DNA of 64,000 bases, taken from contig JAHJTV010000014.1 of the NCBI GenBank assembly GCA_018829445.1, positions 1 through 64,000 on the forward strand, in the 5' to 3' direction. Source of the stretch: a bacterium. Lineage in GTDB: Bacteria > SAR324 > XYD2-FULL-50-16. Positions 1 to 8,102 of this stretch are shown here, piece after piece. The notes beneath the pieces are model-generated. The model ran no database searches. It had not been told where the DNA came from and saw only the letters and a program-made list of their open reading frames with translations. Position numbers and translations under genes: made by a program. The stretch's first letter is position 1. Every line of letters starts with the position of its first letter.

Positions 1-207
1 ATAAACTAAAGTAATCCTTTAGAGTTATTACTCTACTCAAATTTGACGTGTGAACAAGATTTATACTAAATCCTGTCCCCGCTTCTTTTTTACTTGGTTA
101 TATCTTCTTACACCCGATTCTGTTGTCAATGAACTTAAGCTTTGATTATAAGATCTTTGTTAAATTTTTGCAAGAGAAAAATAAAAAAAAATCTTTTCTA
201 AGCTACT

Positions 208-239
208 GTAGTATAAACGCTTTTCAGTTTTTATACTAC
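208..239. repeat. 10-bp inverted repeat (hairpin)
   Basis: GTAGTATAAA at 208-217 is perfectly complementary to TTTATACTAC at 230-239, with a 12-base loop. It lies just before a terminator-like hairpin, so it could be the 3' part of a transcript entering from the left. No coding potential is seen in 1-260. Confidence 0.4.
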
Positions 240-260
240 CACCATCCTTTTGATTTTCGC

Positions 261-283
261 AACCCCCAAAAAGGGTTTTTTTT
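261..283 (+). terminator. Rho-independent terminator-like hairpin
   Basis: A short stem (AACCC/GGGTT, 261-265 with 273-277) around an A-rich loop runs directly into a T tract reaching 283 on the + strand. It would end a transcript coming from left of or within 1-260. It is in the wrong orientation to terminate the tRNA on the - strand. Confidence 0.45.
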
Positions 284-308
284 AAAAATCTGATGATGAC
301 TTAATTTT

Positions 309-384
309 TGGTGGCGAGACCAGGAATCGAACCAGGGACACGGGGATTTTCAGTCCCCTGCTCTACCGACTGAGCTATCTCGCC
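309..384 (-). tRNA. tRNA-Phe (GAA)
   Basis: Read on the - strand this folds as a complete cloverleaf: 7-bp acceptor stem GGCGAGA/TCTCGCC, D-arm AGCTCAG, anticodon stem GGGGA/TCCCC with loop CTGAAAA (anticodon GAA), T-arm with GGTTCGATTCC, discriminator A and a genome-encoded CCA end at 309-311. The length is 76 nt. It decodes phenylalanine TTC/TTT codons. It is a solitary tRNA with its own promoter at 398-426. Confidence 0.97.
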
Positions 385-397
385 AACCAAAACGTTA

Positions 398-426
398 ATA
401 TTAAGACCGGAGTTCATTAGTGTCAA
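398..426 (-). promoter_or_regulatory. Sigma-70 promoter of tRNA-Phe
   Basis: On the - strand a perfect -35 TTGACA (421-426) is followed by a 17-base spacer and a -10 TAATAT (398-403), placing the start of transcription a few bases before the mature tRNA 5' end at 384. The near-consensus match is what a strongly expressed tRNA gene would need. Confidence 0.85.
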
Positions 427-634
427 GATAAAATGTCTTAAAAAATATAACCCATTCTAATCACGGATTTTTTCAGCTGTTTTTTTTACTTGTGAACCCA
501 CTCATTCGAACCTGAGGGGGAAATTGACGTTGGCATAAAACTTCCTTCAGTTCTTTTATCCCATGGTCCATAAAAAGATTTGTACTTGAAACGCCAGTAA
601 AAATGGATTCGACGAGGGAATGTTGAATTTGATA

Positions 635-883
635 TATAATCTAAAATAAAAGGATTCTATTGTAGGGAACAAGGTCGGCTCGGTTTATCCTGCCGACTCT
701 ACAGTCTGCAGACCTGGTATTGTAATAATTTTAGAATACCAGGTCATAAGAGGCTTCTCCAATAAGCCTCTGCACCAGGTTGCCTGGCGCAGCACCGGTT
801 AGATTGGACAGCATTCGCATTTACTTGTATGAGGAGGAGAACAGGACATAAAGTCTGATTTTGCTCGGGAAAATCGGTTTTTT
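635..883 (+). ncRNA. Candidate structured small RNA or leader
   Basis: A TATAAT-like -10 (635-640; -35 is weak) precedes four consecutive stem-loops: 661-703 (TGTAG/CTACA plus GTCGGC/GCCGAC), 711-745 (perfect 11-bp stem GACCTGGTATT/AATACCAGGTC), 749-771 (perfect 8-bp stem) and 772-790 (CCAGG/CCTGG). A weak stem GATTTT/AAAATC at 857-875 then runs into six T's ending at 883, as in an intrinsic terminator. It has no convincing reading frame. I do not recognise the family; 6S, tmRNA, SRP and RNase P signatures were looked for and not found. It could instead be the leader of the downstream hisA gene. Confidence 0.35.
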
Positions 884-1039
884 GATCTTAAGTTTGAAAA
901 TCAATGCATTTGGTCATCAAAATTTGATCACAAAGGTGGTAGACTTAGGATCGGTATGGGGAGAGAATTTGGCAGCCACACTAAAAGGCTGTATTTTTAT
1001 AAATGAGTCATTATTGTTAAACACCAGAAAAAATATGAT

Positions 1040-1810
1040 ATGAAGTTTAGACCTTGCATCGATCTCCATAATGGTAGTGTAAAACAGATTGTTGGATCAA
1101 CTCTTTCAGCTAAGGCAGAAGAGAGCTTACAAACCAATTTTACGAGTAAAAATCCAGCTTCCTGGTACGCTGAGCTTTATAAATCAGATCAATTGACAGG
1201 TGGTCATGTTATTCGACTTGGACCCGGTAATGATGAAGCAGCACGGGATGCTTTGTCCGGTTGGAGAAATGGTTTTCAGTTGGGTGGCGGTATTACGGCA
1301 GAAAACGCTGAATATTGGCTTAACGAGGGAGCAAGTGATGTTATTGTAACCTCTTACGTGTTTAAGAACGGGCAGATTCATATGGATCGGTTGAAAAAGC
1401 TTTTTAAAACCGTTGGAAAAGAAAATCTTGTTTTAGATCTTAGCTGTCGAAAAAGGGAAGGGAACTATTGGATTGTGACGGATCAATGGCAAAAATTCAC
1501 TGAAGTAAGAGTTGATGATGCCAGTCTGGACTTTTTTTCTGAGTACTGTCATGAATTTCTGATACATGCAGTTGATGTTGAAGGGAAATGTAATGGCATT
1601 GAAGAAGAGCTAGTTGAATTGCTGGGAAACTGGAATAAGACGCCAATCACTTATGCCGGTGGGATATCAACCTGGGAAGACATAGAAGCCATTAGAATTA
1701 AAGGAAGAGACAGATTGGACTTTACCGTTGGGAGCGCATTGGATATTTTTGGTGGAACCAAACTGAAATACAAGGATTTGGCCGAATTATCCAAAACACA
1801 GGTATGCTGA
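1040..1810 (+). CDS. hisA: HisA, eukaryotic (HIS6) type ProFAR isomerase
   Basis: It catalyses the Amadori rearrangement of ProFAR to PRFAR, the fourth step of histidine synthesis, in the cytoplasm. The 256-residue (beta/alpha)8 barrel starts with the phosphate-barrel motif CIDLHNGSVKQIVG and carries HVIRLGPGND, QLGGGI, DLSCRK, HAVDVEGKCNGI, YAGGIS and GSALDIFGG. These are diagnostic of the fungal/plant HIS6 branch rather than the usual bacterial HisA. No other his gene is adjacent; trmL follows after one base, suggesting cotranscription. The ribosome site is weak, but the ATG falls right at the conserved N-terminus. Family assignment is firm; activity is inferred from conserved motifs. Confidence 0.92.
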   Translation: MKFRPCIDLHNGSVKQIVGSTLSAKAEESLQTNFTSKNPASWYAELYKSDQLTGGHVIRLGPGNDEAARDALSGWRNGFQLGGGITAENAEYWLNEGASDVIVTSYVFKNGQIHMDRLKKLFKTVGKENLVLDLSCRKREGNYWIVTDQWQKFTEVRVDDASLDFFSEYCHEFLIHAVDVEGKCNGIEEELVELLGNWNKTPITYAGGISTWEDIEAIRIKGRDRLDFTVGSALDIFGGTKLKYKDLAELSKTQVC

Positions 1811-1811
1811 T

Positions 1812-2273
1812 ATGTTCACCATTGGATTGATTGAACCGCAAATTCCACCAAATACGGGAAATATTGCCCGTCTTTGTGCTGCCACCAAAACAAAGCTCGA
1901 AATTGTAGGTAAGATTGGCTTTGAATTAACTGATCGCTACTTAAAAAGAGCAGGCCTGGATTACTGGCAGTATGTCAACTGGGAATATTTCCCTGATGTT
2001 GAAACCTATATTTCCGGTTTGCCAAAAGACAGGATCTATCTTCTAACCACTAAAGTAGGCACTAGCTATACCTCCGTGGAATTTAAGGATGGCGATTATT
2101 TACTTTTCGGCAGTGAAACCAAGGGCATTAATGAATCCTATTTAAACCGCTTCCAAGATCGCTGCTACACGATTCCCATGGCAAATAATGGGGTTAGGAG
2201 TTTAAATCTTAGTTCATCTGTCGCCATTGTACTTTATGAAGCATTGAGACAAAACAACTGGAAGACGTTTTAA
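1812..2273 (+). CDS. trmL: tRNA (cytidine(34)-2'-O)-methyltransferase TrmL
   Basis: A SPOUT-class methyltransferase that 2'-O-methylates the wobble base of tRNA-Leu isoacceptors using S-adenosylmethionine. Its 153 residues are the usual size for a stand-alone TrmL. Visible motifs are the N-terminal EPQIPPNTGNIARLC, the central LLFGSETKGI (motif 2, part of the trefoil knot) and the C-terminal IPMANNGVRSLNLSSSVAIV (motif 3). It starts one base after hisA stops, so it is probably translated from the same mRNA. No unusual residues were noticed. Confidence 0.95.
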   Translation: MFTIGLIEPQIPPNTGNIARLCAATKTKLEIVGKIGFELTDRYLKRAGLDYWQYVNWEYFPDVETYISGLPKDRIYLLTTKVGTSYTSVEFKDGDYLLFGSETKGINESYLNRFQDRCYTIPMANNGVRSLNLSSSVAIVLYEALRQNNWKTF

Positions 2274-2325
2274 CAAACTATTGCTATGAAAACAATAATT
2301 TAACAACAATCAATTATTAAAAGTC

Positions 2326-2937
2326 ATGCTAATTGAAATCCACCCACATAATCCACAACCCCGCTTAATTAGCCAGGTTATAGAATTGATTAAAAACGAT
2401 GGGGTGATAATATATAGTACAGATACCACCTATTCATTTGGATGCAGCATACAAAGCAAAAAAGCGATGAAACGCATCTATCAGATAAAAAAGATTGATA
2501 AGAAGAAACCGTTGACTTTCATCTGTAACGATACCAAGCAGTTCCAGCAGTATACTAAAGGGGTCAGTACTCCAATTTTTCGAAAGATTAAATCTATTGT
2601 ACCAGGCCCCTATACCTTTATCTTTGAAGCATCAAAAATGGTTCCCAAGATAATGCTTTCTCCAAGATCAACCATTGGTGTCCGTATGCCGGACGCAGCT
2701 ATTGCCACAATGTTGGTGGAACAAATGGGAGAGCCGATTCTTAGCAGTAGTTTACCCAGCGAAGGCCTTGAGTTTCATGATCCTTATGAGATCCATGAGG
2801 AGTATGAGAAGCTGGTTGATTGTGTCATCGATAGCGGAGGTCTGTATCTGACCAGATCAGCCATTATTGACTTTTCTGTTGACCCGGTCGAGATAATCAG
2901 GGCTGGTGATGCTGATCTGGGATGGATTGTTGATTAA
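2326..2937 (+). CDS. YciO/Sua5/YrdC-family protein
   Basis: This belongs to the double-stranded-RNA-binding YrdC fold family, which includes the threonylcarbamoyl-AMP synthases of the t6A tRNA pathway. At 203 residues without the C-terminal Sua5 domain, it resembles the E. coli YciO subgroup: IHPHNPQPRLI near the N-terminus, VIIYSTDTTYSFGC, KKPLTFIC, PGPYTFI, TIGVRMPD and LSSSLP. The true t6A enzyme is often encoded elsewhere, so whether this makes threonylcarbamoyl-AMP is open. It follows trmL by 52 bases in the same direction and meets the next gene tail to tail 16 bases later. Confidence 0.85.
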   Translation: MLIEIHPHNPQPRLISQVIELIKNDGVIIYSTDTTYSFGCSIQSKKAMKRIYQIKKIDKKKPLTFICNDTKQFQQYTKGVSTPIFRKIKSIVPGPYTFIFEASKMVPKIMLSPRSTIGVRMPDAAIATMLVEQMGEPILSSSLPSEGLEFHDPYEIHEEYEKLVDCVIDSGGLYLTRSAIIDFSVDPVEIIRAGDADLGWIVD

Positions 2938-2953
2938 GTTGACATTATCACTG

Positions 2954-4915
2954 TTACCCGGGAATTTTTTTCGGAATATTAACACAATATATAAGCCTGC
3001 CGCTTTTGGCCTTAAAGTTTTGCAGCTCCTCAATTAAAAACCCGACACAGGATTGAGTATCTTTGGCTTTCCAAGCCTTCTCCGGAAGTAAGTGGAGAAT
3101 CAAGTACAAGGCTTCGTAATATAAAACCGCATTCTTATTTGAAAACTCAACTTCGCCAAAGATTTTAAGTTTCCCGTTAATTACCACCTCTCTGCTTAAA
3201 ATCCTGCCGAATTTTTTCTTATTAGTCTCAGAAAAAAGCAGTATGTAGGGAAACAGATCCTTTTCTTCAATAATGATGGAATTTGCAGTTTTTAAATGGG
3301 TTATTCCTATTGAGATCATGTAATTTCCAAAGGTGTAGGAAACGGCATGTTCAACTATTCGGCTTTGATTTTCAAAACGAATCTCTTTGACTTTATTGTT
3401 GTTGTTTAGCGAAGCGAATAACCTCTCAATGCAATCATAAAAATCCATTAGTAGATTTTCATTCTTTTGAAAGATCCTGGTATTGTAACCAAAATCCTTG
3501 TGAGTAGCTCCTTCATGTTCGCCTCGAAAGCCGATGATATCGGGCTCAACCATCTGAAAATGCTGAGTCATGATGGCAAAGCTTTCCAGGTTTTTCGGAA
3601 TGATCTCCCCGTTTTTATACGTTAAGTCTGCATCTCTTCCGGAAACACTGTCGAACTCAGCTTTTTCCTCCTCACTTGTTTCTTTGATAAAAGCGTTGTA
3701 GGTACTCCTGATGATATCCAGAACCTTGACAATCGGCTCGGCTGCCTTGGAAACACTTTTATCAATTACCTGGATTATGCCGGACCAGATCGTTTTAAGA
3801 ATTGTCCTAACAGACATACGCTGAATTTCCTGAAATTCCTCAGAAAAATCTGTTCTGGAAAGATGCTGCAGGCTGACTTTCATCCTGACAATCAGTTTAT
3901 GAATAGTTGTGGGGGTGAGCCTGTCGAAAAACTGTTTTTTTGCAAGCAGAGTTGTTTTTTCCTGAAACAACTCCTCATCAATCATGCTGTCTATGAGTTC
4001 GTCTTCGGGTCGCAGTTGTTTGTTGGCTACCAAACATCCGGCCAGAATTCTGCTGACGTCAATCGGGTCCATCTCTTTGAACCTGCCGGGTTTTGTAAGT
4101 CCATGCAAAAAAGATTTATAGTAAAGATGACGTTTAACTGCATAATTATATAAAGAGCTATGAGATTGGATCATTGTTACAAAATCCAGAGTTATTTTCC
4201 TGACAACAGACTCTTCATCTATTATCTCCTGATAGATAAAACTCGATTCCGTATTGATATTTGATTTTATCCGAAAAGTTCCCGGCTCAAAAGCTGTCAA
4301 GAAGAACTCAATTGGAGAATTGATATCGCCGAGTCCGGAGACAAAATCGTCCTTAAACAATCCAATCAGAGTTTTGGCCAAATCTGAAATAAAGGTATAT
4401 AACAATCCGCGTTCAATGTGTAACGTTTTGGGATCAAAAAGTTTATCATCCGCAACCAGTAGTTCGACATTCTTATTGATGCTAAGAAAGGTAGGTAAAA
4501 TGAATTCACAAATCGCCTTTTTCTGATCCTCCCCCTCCAGAATTAATAAAGCCGGAATAAGCTTACCTATGCTGATCTGGTTACGGAAGAAATTTACGGT
4601 TTCCAATATGAAAAATCTTTTTTTTGCGGACAGATGGTTTACACTTTCCTGCATATTCTTGAGTGCCCGATGAACCTCTTCCACGACTTCCGCTGCTACT
4701 TGAAACTCTTGGTTTTTCTCGAAAAAGACATCCACATCCTTATCAGTCAGAATCGGGGAATAATCAATATGCTCTTCCAAGGTCTGGTTTTTTACCTTTT
4801 CCCTATTTTCAGGCAGATCTTGTTGTTTCCTATGATGATCGACAAAAAGCTCAACTTGTCTCTTAAAGGTGTCGATATCGGCAATTTGGGGTCCTTTAAT
4901 ATTTTGAGTATCCAT
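2954..4915 (-). CDS. Large uncharacterised protein
   Basis: I do not recognise this 653-residue protein. The start chosen is the ATG of MDTQNIKGPQ, preceded by an AGAGAACGAAAG ribosome site; an in-frame ATG 102 bases upstream gives an implausible extension. It has no signal peptide, membrane segment or cysteine-rich motif. It is mostly predicted helical, rich in Lys/Glu/Phe/Leu, with a charged linker around residues 460-475. The last third alternates short beta-like segments. A cytoplasmic protein is inferred. It is monocistronic, convergent with the YciO-like gene. That it is real is supported by its long uninterrupted frame and a good ribosome site. Confidence 0.75.
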   Translation of the reverse strand: MDTQNIKGPQIADIDTFKRQVELFVDHHRKQQDLPENREKVKNQTLEEHIDYSPILTDKDVDVFFEKNQEFQVAAEVVEEVHRALKNMQESVNHLSAKKRFFILETVNFFRNQISIGKLIPALLILEGEDQKKAICEFILPTFLSINKNVELLVADDKLFDPKTLHIERGLLYTFISDLAKTLIGLFKDDFVSGLGDINSPIEFFLTAFEPGTFRIKSNINTESSFIYQEIIDEESVVRKITLDFVTMIQSHSSLYNYAVKRHLYYKSFLHGLTKPGRFKEMDPIDVSRILAGCLVANKQLRPEDELIDSMIDEELFQEKTTLLAKKQFFDRLTPTTIHKLIVRMKVSLQHLSRTDFSEEFQEIQRMSVRTILKTIWSGIIQVIDKSVSKAAEPIVKVLDIIRSTYNAFIKETSEEEKAEFDSVSGRDADLTYKNGEIIPKNLESFAIMTQHFQMVEPDIIGFRGEHEGATHKDFGYNTRIFQKNENLLMDFYDCIERLFASLNNNNKVKEIRFENQSRIVEHAVSYTFGNYMISIGITHLKTANSIIIEEKDLFPYILLFSETNKKKFGRILSREVVINGKLKIFGEVEFSNKNAVLYYEALYLILHLLPEKAWKAKDTQSCVGFLIEELQNFKAKSGRLIYCVNIPKKIPG

Positions 4916-5082
4916 AACTTTCGTTCTCTTTAAAAAGATACAAGTATTCTTACATAAACGAGTAAAAACGGTTGTTTCGCTGTAAATAGTAACAAACCTG
5001 AATAAAGTCAGAAACATATACCTGAGAAATGTTACCTTTTTCAGGTGTTTTTTCTAAATACTCCAAAACAGAGTGATCTAAT

Positions 5083-5772
5083 TCATCGTTTTTTTAAAAC
5101 CCAATCACTATTAATCGGATGATAAGTTTTCTTAGCTTGCACCGAGACCAGGGTTCTTTCAGGTAAAATCAAAGCTGTAAGCTTTTTCCCATAGACACAA
5201 CCCGTATCCAATCCAATGGAATTTTGACGTACAACTCCTTCCAGTGCTGCCCAGTGACCAAAAACAACAAGCTTGGAATCGGTGTATAGTTCAAACCATG
5301 GGGTGTTTTTGGGATGATCCAGAATATCGCCCTTCCCATCCCAGGTTCTAATTGCAGTCAGGATTTTGGGATCAGTCACCTTTGGACTTTTCCCTGGAGC
5401 AAGACCGCCGTGAACCAGAATAAACTCGTCATTTTCGATAAATAGTGGCCATTGTTCAATATCATTCAGAAAATCATCAAAGGCAACTCCGAATTCCGCC
5501 CGAAGTCTCTGACAATATTTGCTGATTCCATGGTTTTTCATATCGGTAAGAATATGCCATTCATGATTACCCAGAATCGAAACTGCTTGTAACTCCTTGT
5601 ATCTATGATAGGTTTCCTTGGAGTAAGGCCCCCTGTTGATGATATCTCCGAGAAAGTATAGACTGTCCTTTTCAGGTCGATAATTAACCTTAGCCAACAA
5701 CAGATCTAATTCTTCAAGGCAACCGTGAACATCTCCTATGATTACCGTTCTTTTTGATTGAGAGTCTTTCAT
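5083..5772 (-). CDS. Metallophosphoesterase (ApaH/PrpE-like)
   Basis: A calcineurin-like phosphoesterase of the PPP superfamily, 229 residues. The dinuclear-metal motifs are all present: GDVHGC (residue 13 on), GDIINRGP, GNHEWH, and C-terminal LVHGGL and VFGHWA histidines. Relatives hydrolyse diadenosine tetraphosphate (ApaH) or phosphoproteins (PrpE/PphA type). Sequence alone does not decide between them, though the compact size and GDxxxRGP motif fit both. It begins with MKDSQSKRTVIIGD and stands alone, 110 bases from the divergent pseudouridine synthase gene. Confidence 0.88.
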   Translation of the reverse strand: MKDSQSKRTVIIGDVHGCLEELDLLLAKVNYRPEKDSLYFLGDIINRGPYSKETYHRYKELQAVSILGNHEWHILTDMKNHGISKYCQRLRAEFGVAFDDFLNDIEQWPLFIENDEFILVHGGLAPGKSPKVTDPKILTAIRTWDGKGDILDHPKNTPWFELYTDSKLVVFGHWAALEGVVRQNSIGLDTGCVYGKKLTALILPERTLVSVQAKKTYHPINSDWVLKKR

Positions 5773-5884
5773 TCAAATAAACCTTTTAGAATCGGAAACC
5801 GGATATTATCATATCCTATTAGTATCATTTACGTGATAAATATGGTTTTTTACAAGCCTGTTGGCGCATTCCCATAAAATTTAA

Positions 5885-6820
5885 GTGCTTTATTCCGATT
5901 CAGTCTGTTTCCGATATCGATACGATTTCCAATCCAAATCCCTCTTTGAATTTGTGAAAGAGAGATACTTCCAGAACAATACCGAAAAAGATCTCGATCT
6001 TATTATCCAGGATAGAATCCGGCTTAACAGTAATCCGGTTGACCCGTCCACTATTATCTGCACCGGAGACTGGCTTGAGTATACTCACTTCCGCGATGAT
6101 GAAGAGCTAATTGATTGCGACATTGACATTCTCTATGAAGATGAATTTATCATAGCAGTCTCCAAACCTGATTATTTACCGGTAACACCTTCGACTCGCT
6201 ACTACTATAACTCAATGGCCATCCTGCTTAAGGAAAAGCTGAACAGTGAAAACGTCAGCCCTGTTCACCGGTTGGACATTGAAACCAGCGGTGTTCTGGT
6301 ATTCGGAAAGAGTAAAAGTATCCGCCGCAAAATTCAGATGATGTTCCAGGATCACAGGGTGGAGAAGCAGTATCAGGCCATAGTATTTAATACACCGACT
6401 GTTAGTGAAATATCCGGTAATCTTGTTCTGGATGAGAATTCAAAGATCTTCACCAAACAAAAACTTGAGGAAACGGGTCAGGCTAACAGTCTTACGCTGA
6501 TTAAGAGGAAAGAGATTTGGGGAGATTATACACGCTTATGGATCAAACCGATAACCGGCAAAACAAACCAGATCAGGGCTCATTTGGCGGCAATTGGCTG
6601 TCCTATTGTTGGAGATAAAAAATACTATCCGGATGAGGCAATCTTTTTGGATTGGTTTTTACATCGGGATATCAATCGTATTCTGCCCACAATCAAACTG
6701 CAACGCCAGGCTCTTCACTGTGACTACTTGTCTTTTCTTCATCCGGTATCAGATCAGAAAATCACCATTGAAGACAATACGGAAAAATGGCAGCAGAAAA
6801 TTGATCAACTACTAAATTAA
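5885..6820 (+). CDS. RluA-family RNA pseudouridine synthase
   Basis: It isomerises uridine to pseudouridine in rRNA or tRNA. The catalytic signature HRLDIETSGVLVFGK contains the essential aspartate. Flanking family motifs are EDEFIIAVSKPDYLPV before it and GKTNQIRAHLAAIGCPIVGD after it; a C-terminal LHRDINR...LHCDYLSFLHP segment also fits. The first 90 residues resemble a degenerate S4 domain. The frame opens with GTG at 5885 and has no strong ribosome site, so the exact start is uncertain. Substrate position cannot be told from sequence. thiI follows 25 bases later, probably in the same transcript of RNA-modification genes. Confidence 0.9.
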   Translation: MLYSDSVCFRYRYDFQSKSLFEFVKERYFQNNTEKDLDLIIQDRIRLNSNPVDPSTIICTGDWLEYTHFRDDEELIDCDIDILYEDEFIIAVSKPDYLPVTPSTRYYYNSMAILLKEKLNSENVSPVHRLDIETSGVLVFGKSKSIRRKIQMMFQDHRVEKQYQAIVFNTPTVSEISGNLVLDENSKIFTKQKLEETGQANSLTLIKRKEIWGDYTRLWIKPITGKTNQIRAHLAAIGCPIVGDKKYYPDEAIFLDWFLHRDINRILPTIKLQRQALHCDYLSFLHPVSDQKITIEDNTEKWQQKIDQLLN

Positions 6821-6845
6821 TAACCCATTATCAAATTTCAAAATT

Positions 6846-8102
6846 ATGAATTACATCGTCATTCGCTATTCTGAGCTGGCTTTAAAGGGTAAAAACAGGA
6901 ACTGGTTTGAAAACCTGCTGATGAAAAACATCAGAAAACACTTGTCTCAATTGGGATCAGTCACTGTCAGCAAGGTCTACGGGAGAATCATTATTGAGAA
7001 CGAAGCCCAGCTGGACAAAACAATTTCTGTTTTAAAATATATTCCCGGTATTGCTAATTTTAGTATCGCACATCCTTCTACGCATGAGATGGAATCTATC
7101 TCGGAAAAAGTGGTTGAACTCTTTGATGATTATCTACTTGAGCATAAAACCAAGCCGAAAACCTTCAAGATACAAACCAGGCGAAGCAGCAAAGATACTC
7201 CCATGAATTCTCAAGAGATCTCCGCCGCCATGGGCGGTGTTATCCTTGATCATCACCCCGAACTGAAAGTCGACCTACATGATCCCAATGTAATAGTGGG
7301 TATTGAGATCTGGGCAAAAAACCGTTCCATTATCTATATCGATAAAATCCAGGGACAGGGAGGTCTGCCTGTGGGATCAGCCGGGACAGTGATCTCCTTT
7401 ATCAGTGGCGGAATCGACAGCCCCGTTGCAGCCTGGTTCATGATGAAACGGGGTTGTACTCCGGTTTATCTGCATTTCCATTCCTATCCTTTTATTGGAG
7501 AACAGAGTCGACAAAAAGTCATTGACCTGGTGACTCATCTGAGCCGGTACCAACCTAATTCAACCCTGATCATCGTCCCCTTTGCCGATATTCAAAAAGC
7601 GGTTCGTGAATCATGTGAGGAGAAAAACCGTACTATAATTTATCGAAGGTTGATGTACAAGGTAGGTGAAGCCCTGAAGCGGAGATACAAAGCCATGGCA
7701 TATGTAACAGGGGAAGCTGTTGGTCAGGTGGCATCGCAAACACTGGAAAATCTGGCATGCACCGAAGCGGCTTCAACATTGCCGGTGTTAAGACCTCTCA
7801 TCGGCATGGACAAGGCTGAAATCACTGAATGGGCGAAACGAATCGGTACTTATGAGATCAGTATTCAACCCTTTTCCGATTGCTGCACGGTATTCCAACC
7901 TCGAAAACCTGAAATACGTGGAATTCCGGCTAAAATCGTCCACGATGAGAAAAAATTGGATCTTGACGAACTAATCGCTGCTGCAGTTGAAAATGTTGAA
8001 ATTCTGAAAATGGAAACAAAAGTGGAGAACAAATTCTGGAGCCGAAACGAGGATGATAGGCTAAATCGGCATCCATATAAAAAAACAAGGATTAGTTTTT
8101 AG
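6846..8102 (+). CDS. thiI: tRNA 4-thiouridine synthase ThiI
   Basis: It adenylates U8 of tRNA and inserts sulfur to make 4-thiouridine; in many bacteria it also supplies sulfur for thiamine. Order of domains: N-terminal ferredoxin-like domain (YSELALKGKNR), THUMP domain, then the PP-loop ATPase SGGIDSPVAAW around residue 185. The 418-residue protein ends without the rhodanese domain of E. coli ThiI (482 aa), like the Bacillus form, so persulfide must come directly from a cysteine desulfurase. A CC pair (SDCCTVF) lies near residue 350. Its last 11 bases overlap the convergent sensor kinase gene. Confidence 0.95.
   Translation: MNYIVIRYSELALKGKNRNWFENLLMKNIRKHLSQLGSVTVSKVYGRIIIENEAQLDKTISVLKYIPGIANFSIAHPSTHEMESISEKVVELFDDYLLEHKTKPKTFKIQTRRSSKDTPMNSQEISAAMGGVILDHHPELKVDLHDPNVIVGIEIWAKNRSIIYIDKIQGQGGLPVGSAGTVISFISGGIDSPVAAWFMMKRGCTPVYLHFHSYPFIGEQSRQKVIDLVTHLSRYQPNSTLIIVPFADIQKAVRESCEEKNRTIIYRRLMYKVGEALKRRYKAMAYVTGEAVGQVASQTLENLACTEAASTLPVLRPLIGMDKAEITEWAKRIGTYEISIQPFSDCCTVFQPRKPEIRGIPAKIVHDEKKLDLDELIAAAVENVEILKMETKVENKFWSRNEDDRLNRHPYKKTRISF

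Noticed and set aside
605..618. GGATTCGACGAGGG resembling the conserved 5' end of tmRNA
   Set aside because: No tRNA-like 3' half (GGTTCAA...CCA) or tag reading frame is found in the next 400 bases.
861..1043. 60-codon open frame upstream of hisA
   Set aside because: It begins inside a terminator-like hairpin, has no ribosome site and no protein-like composition.
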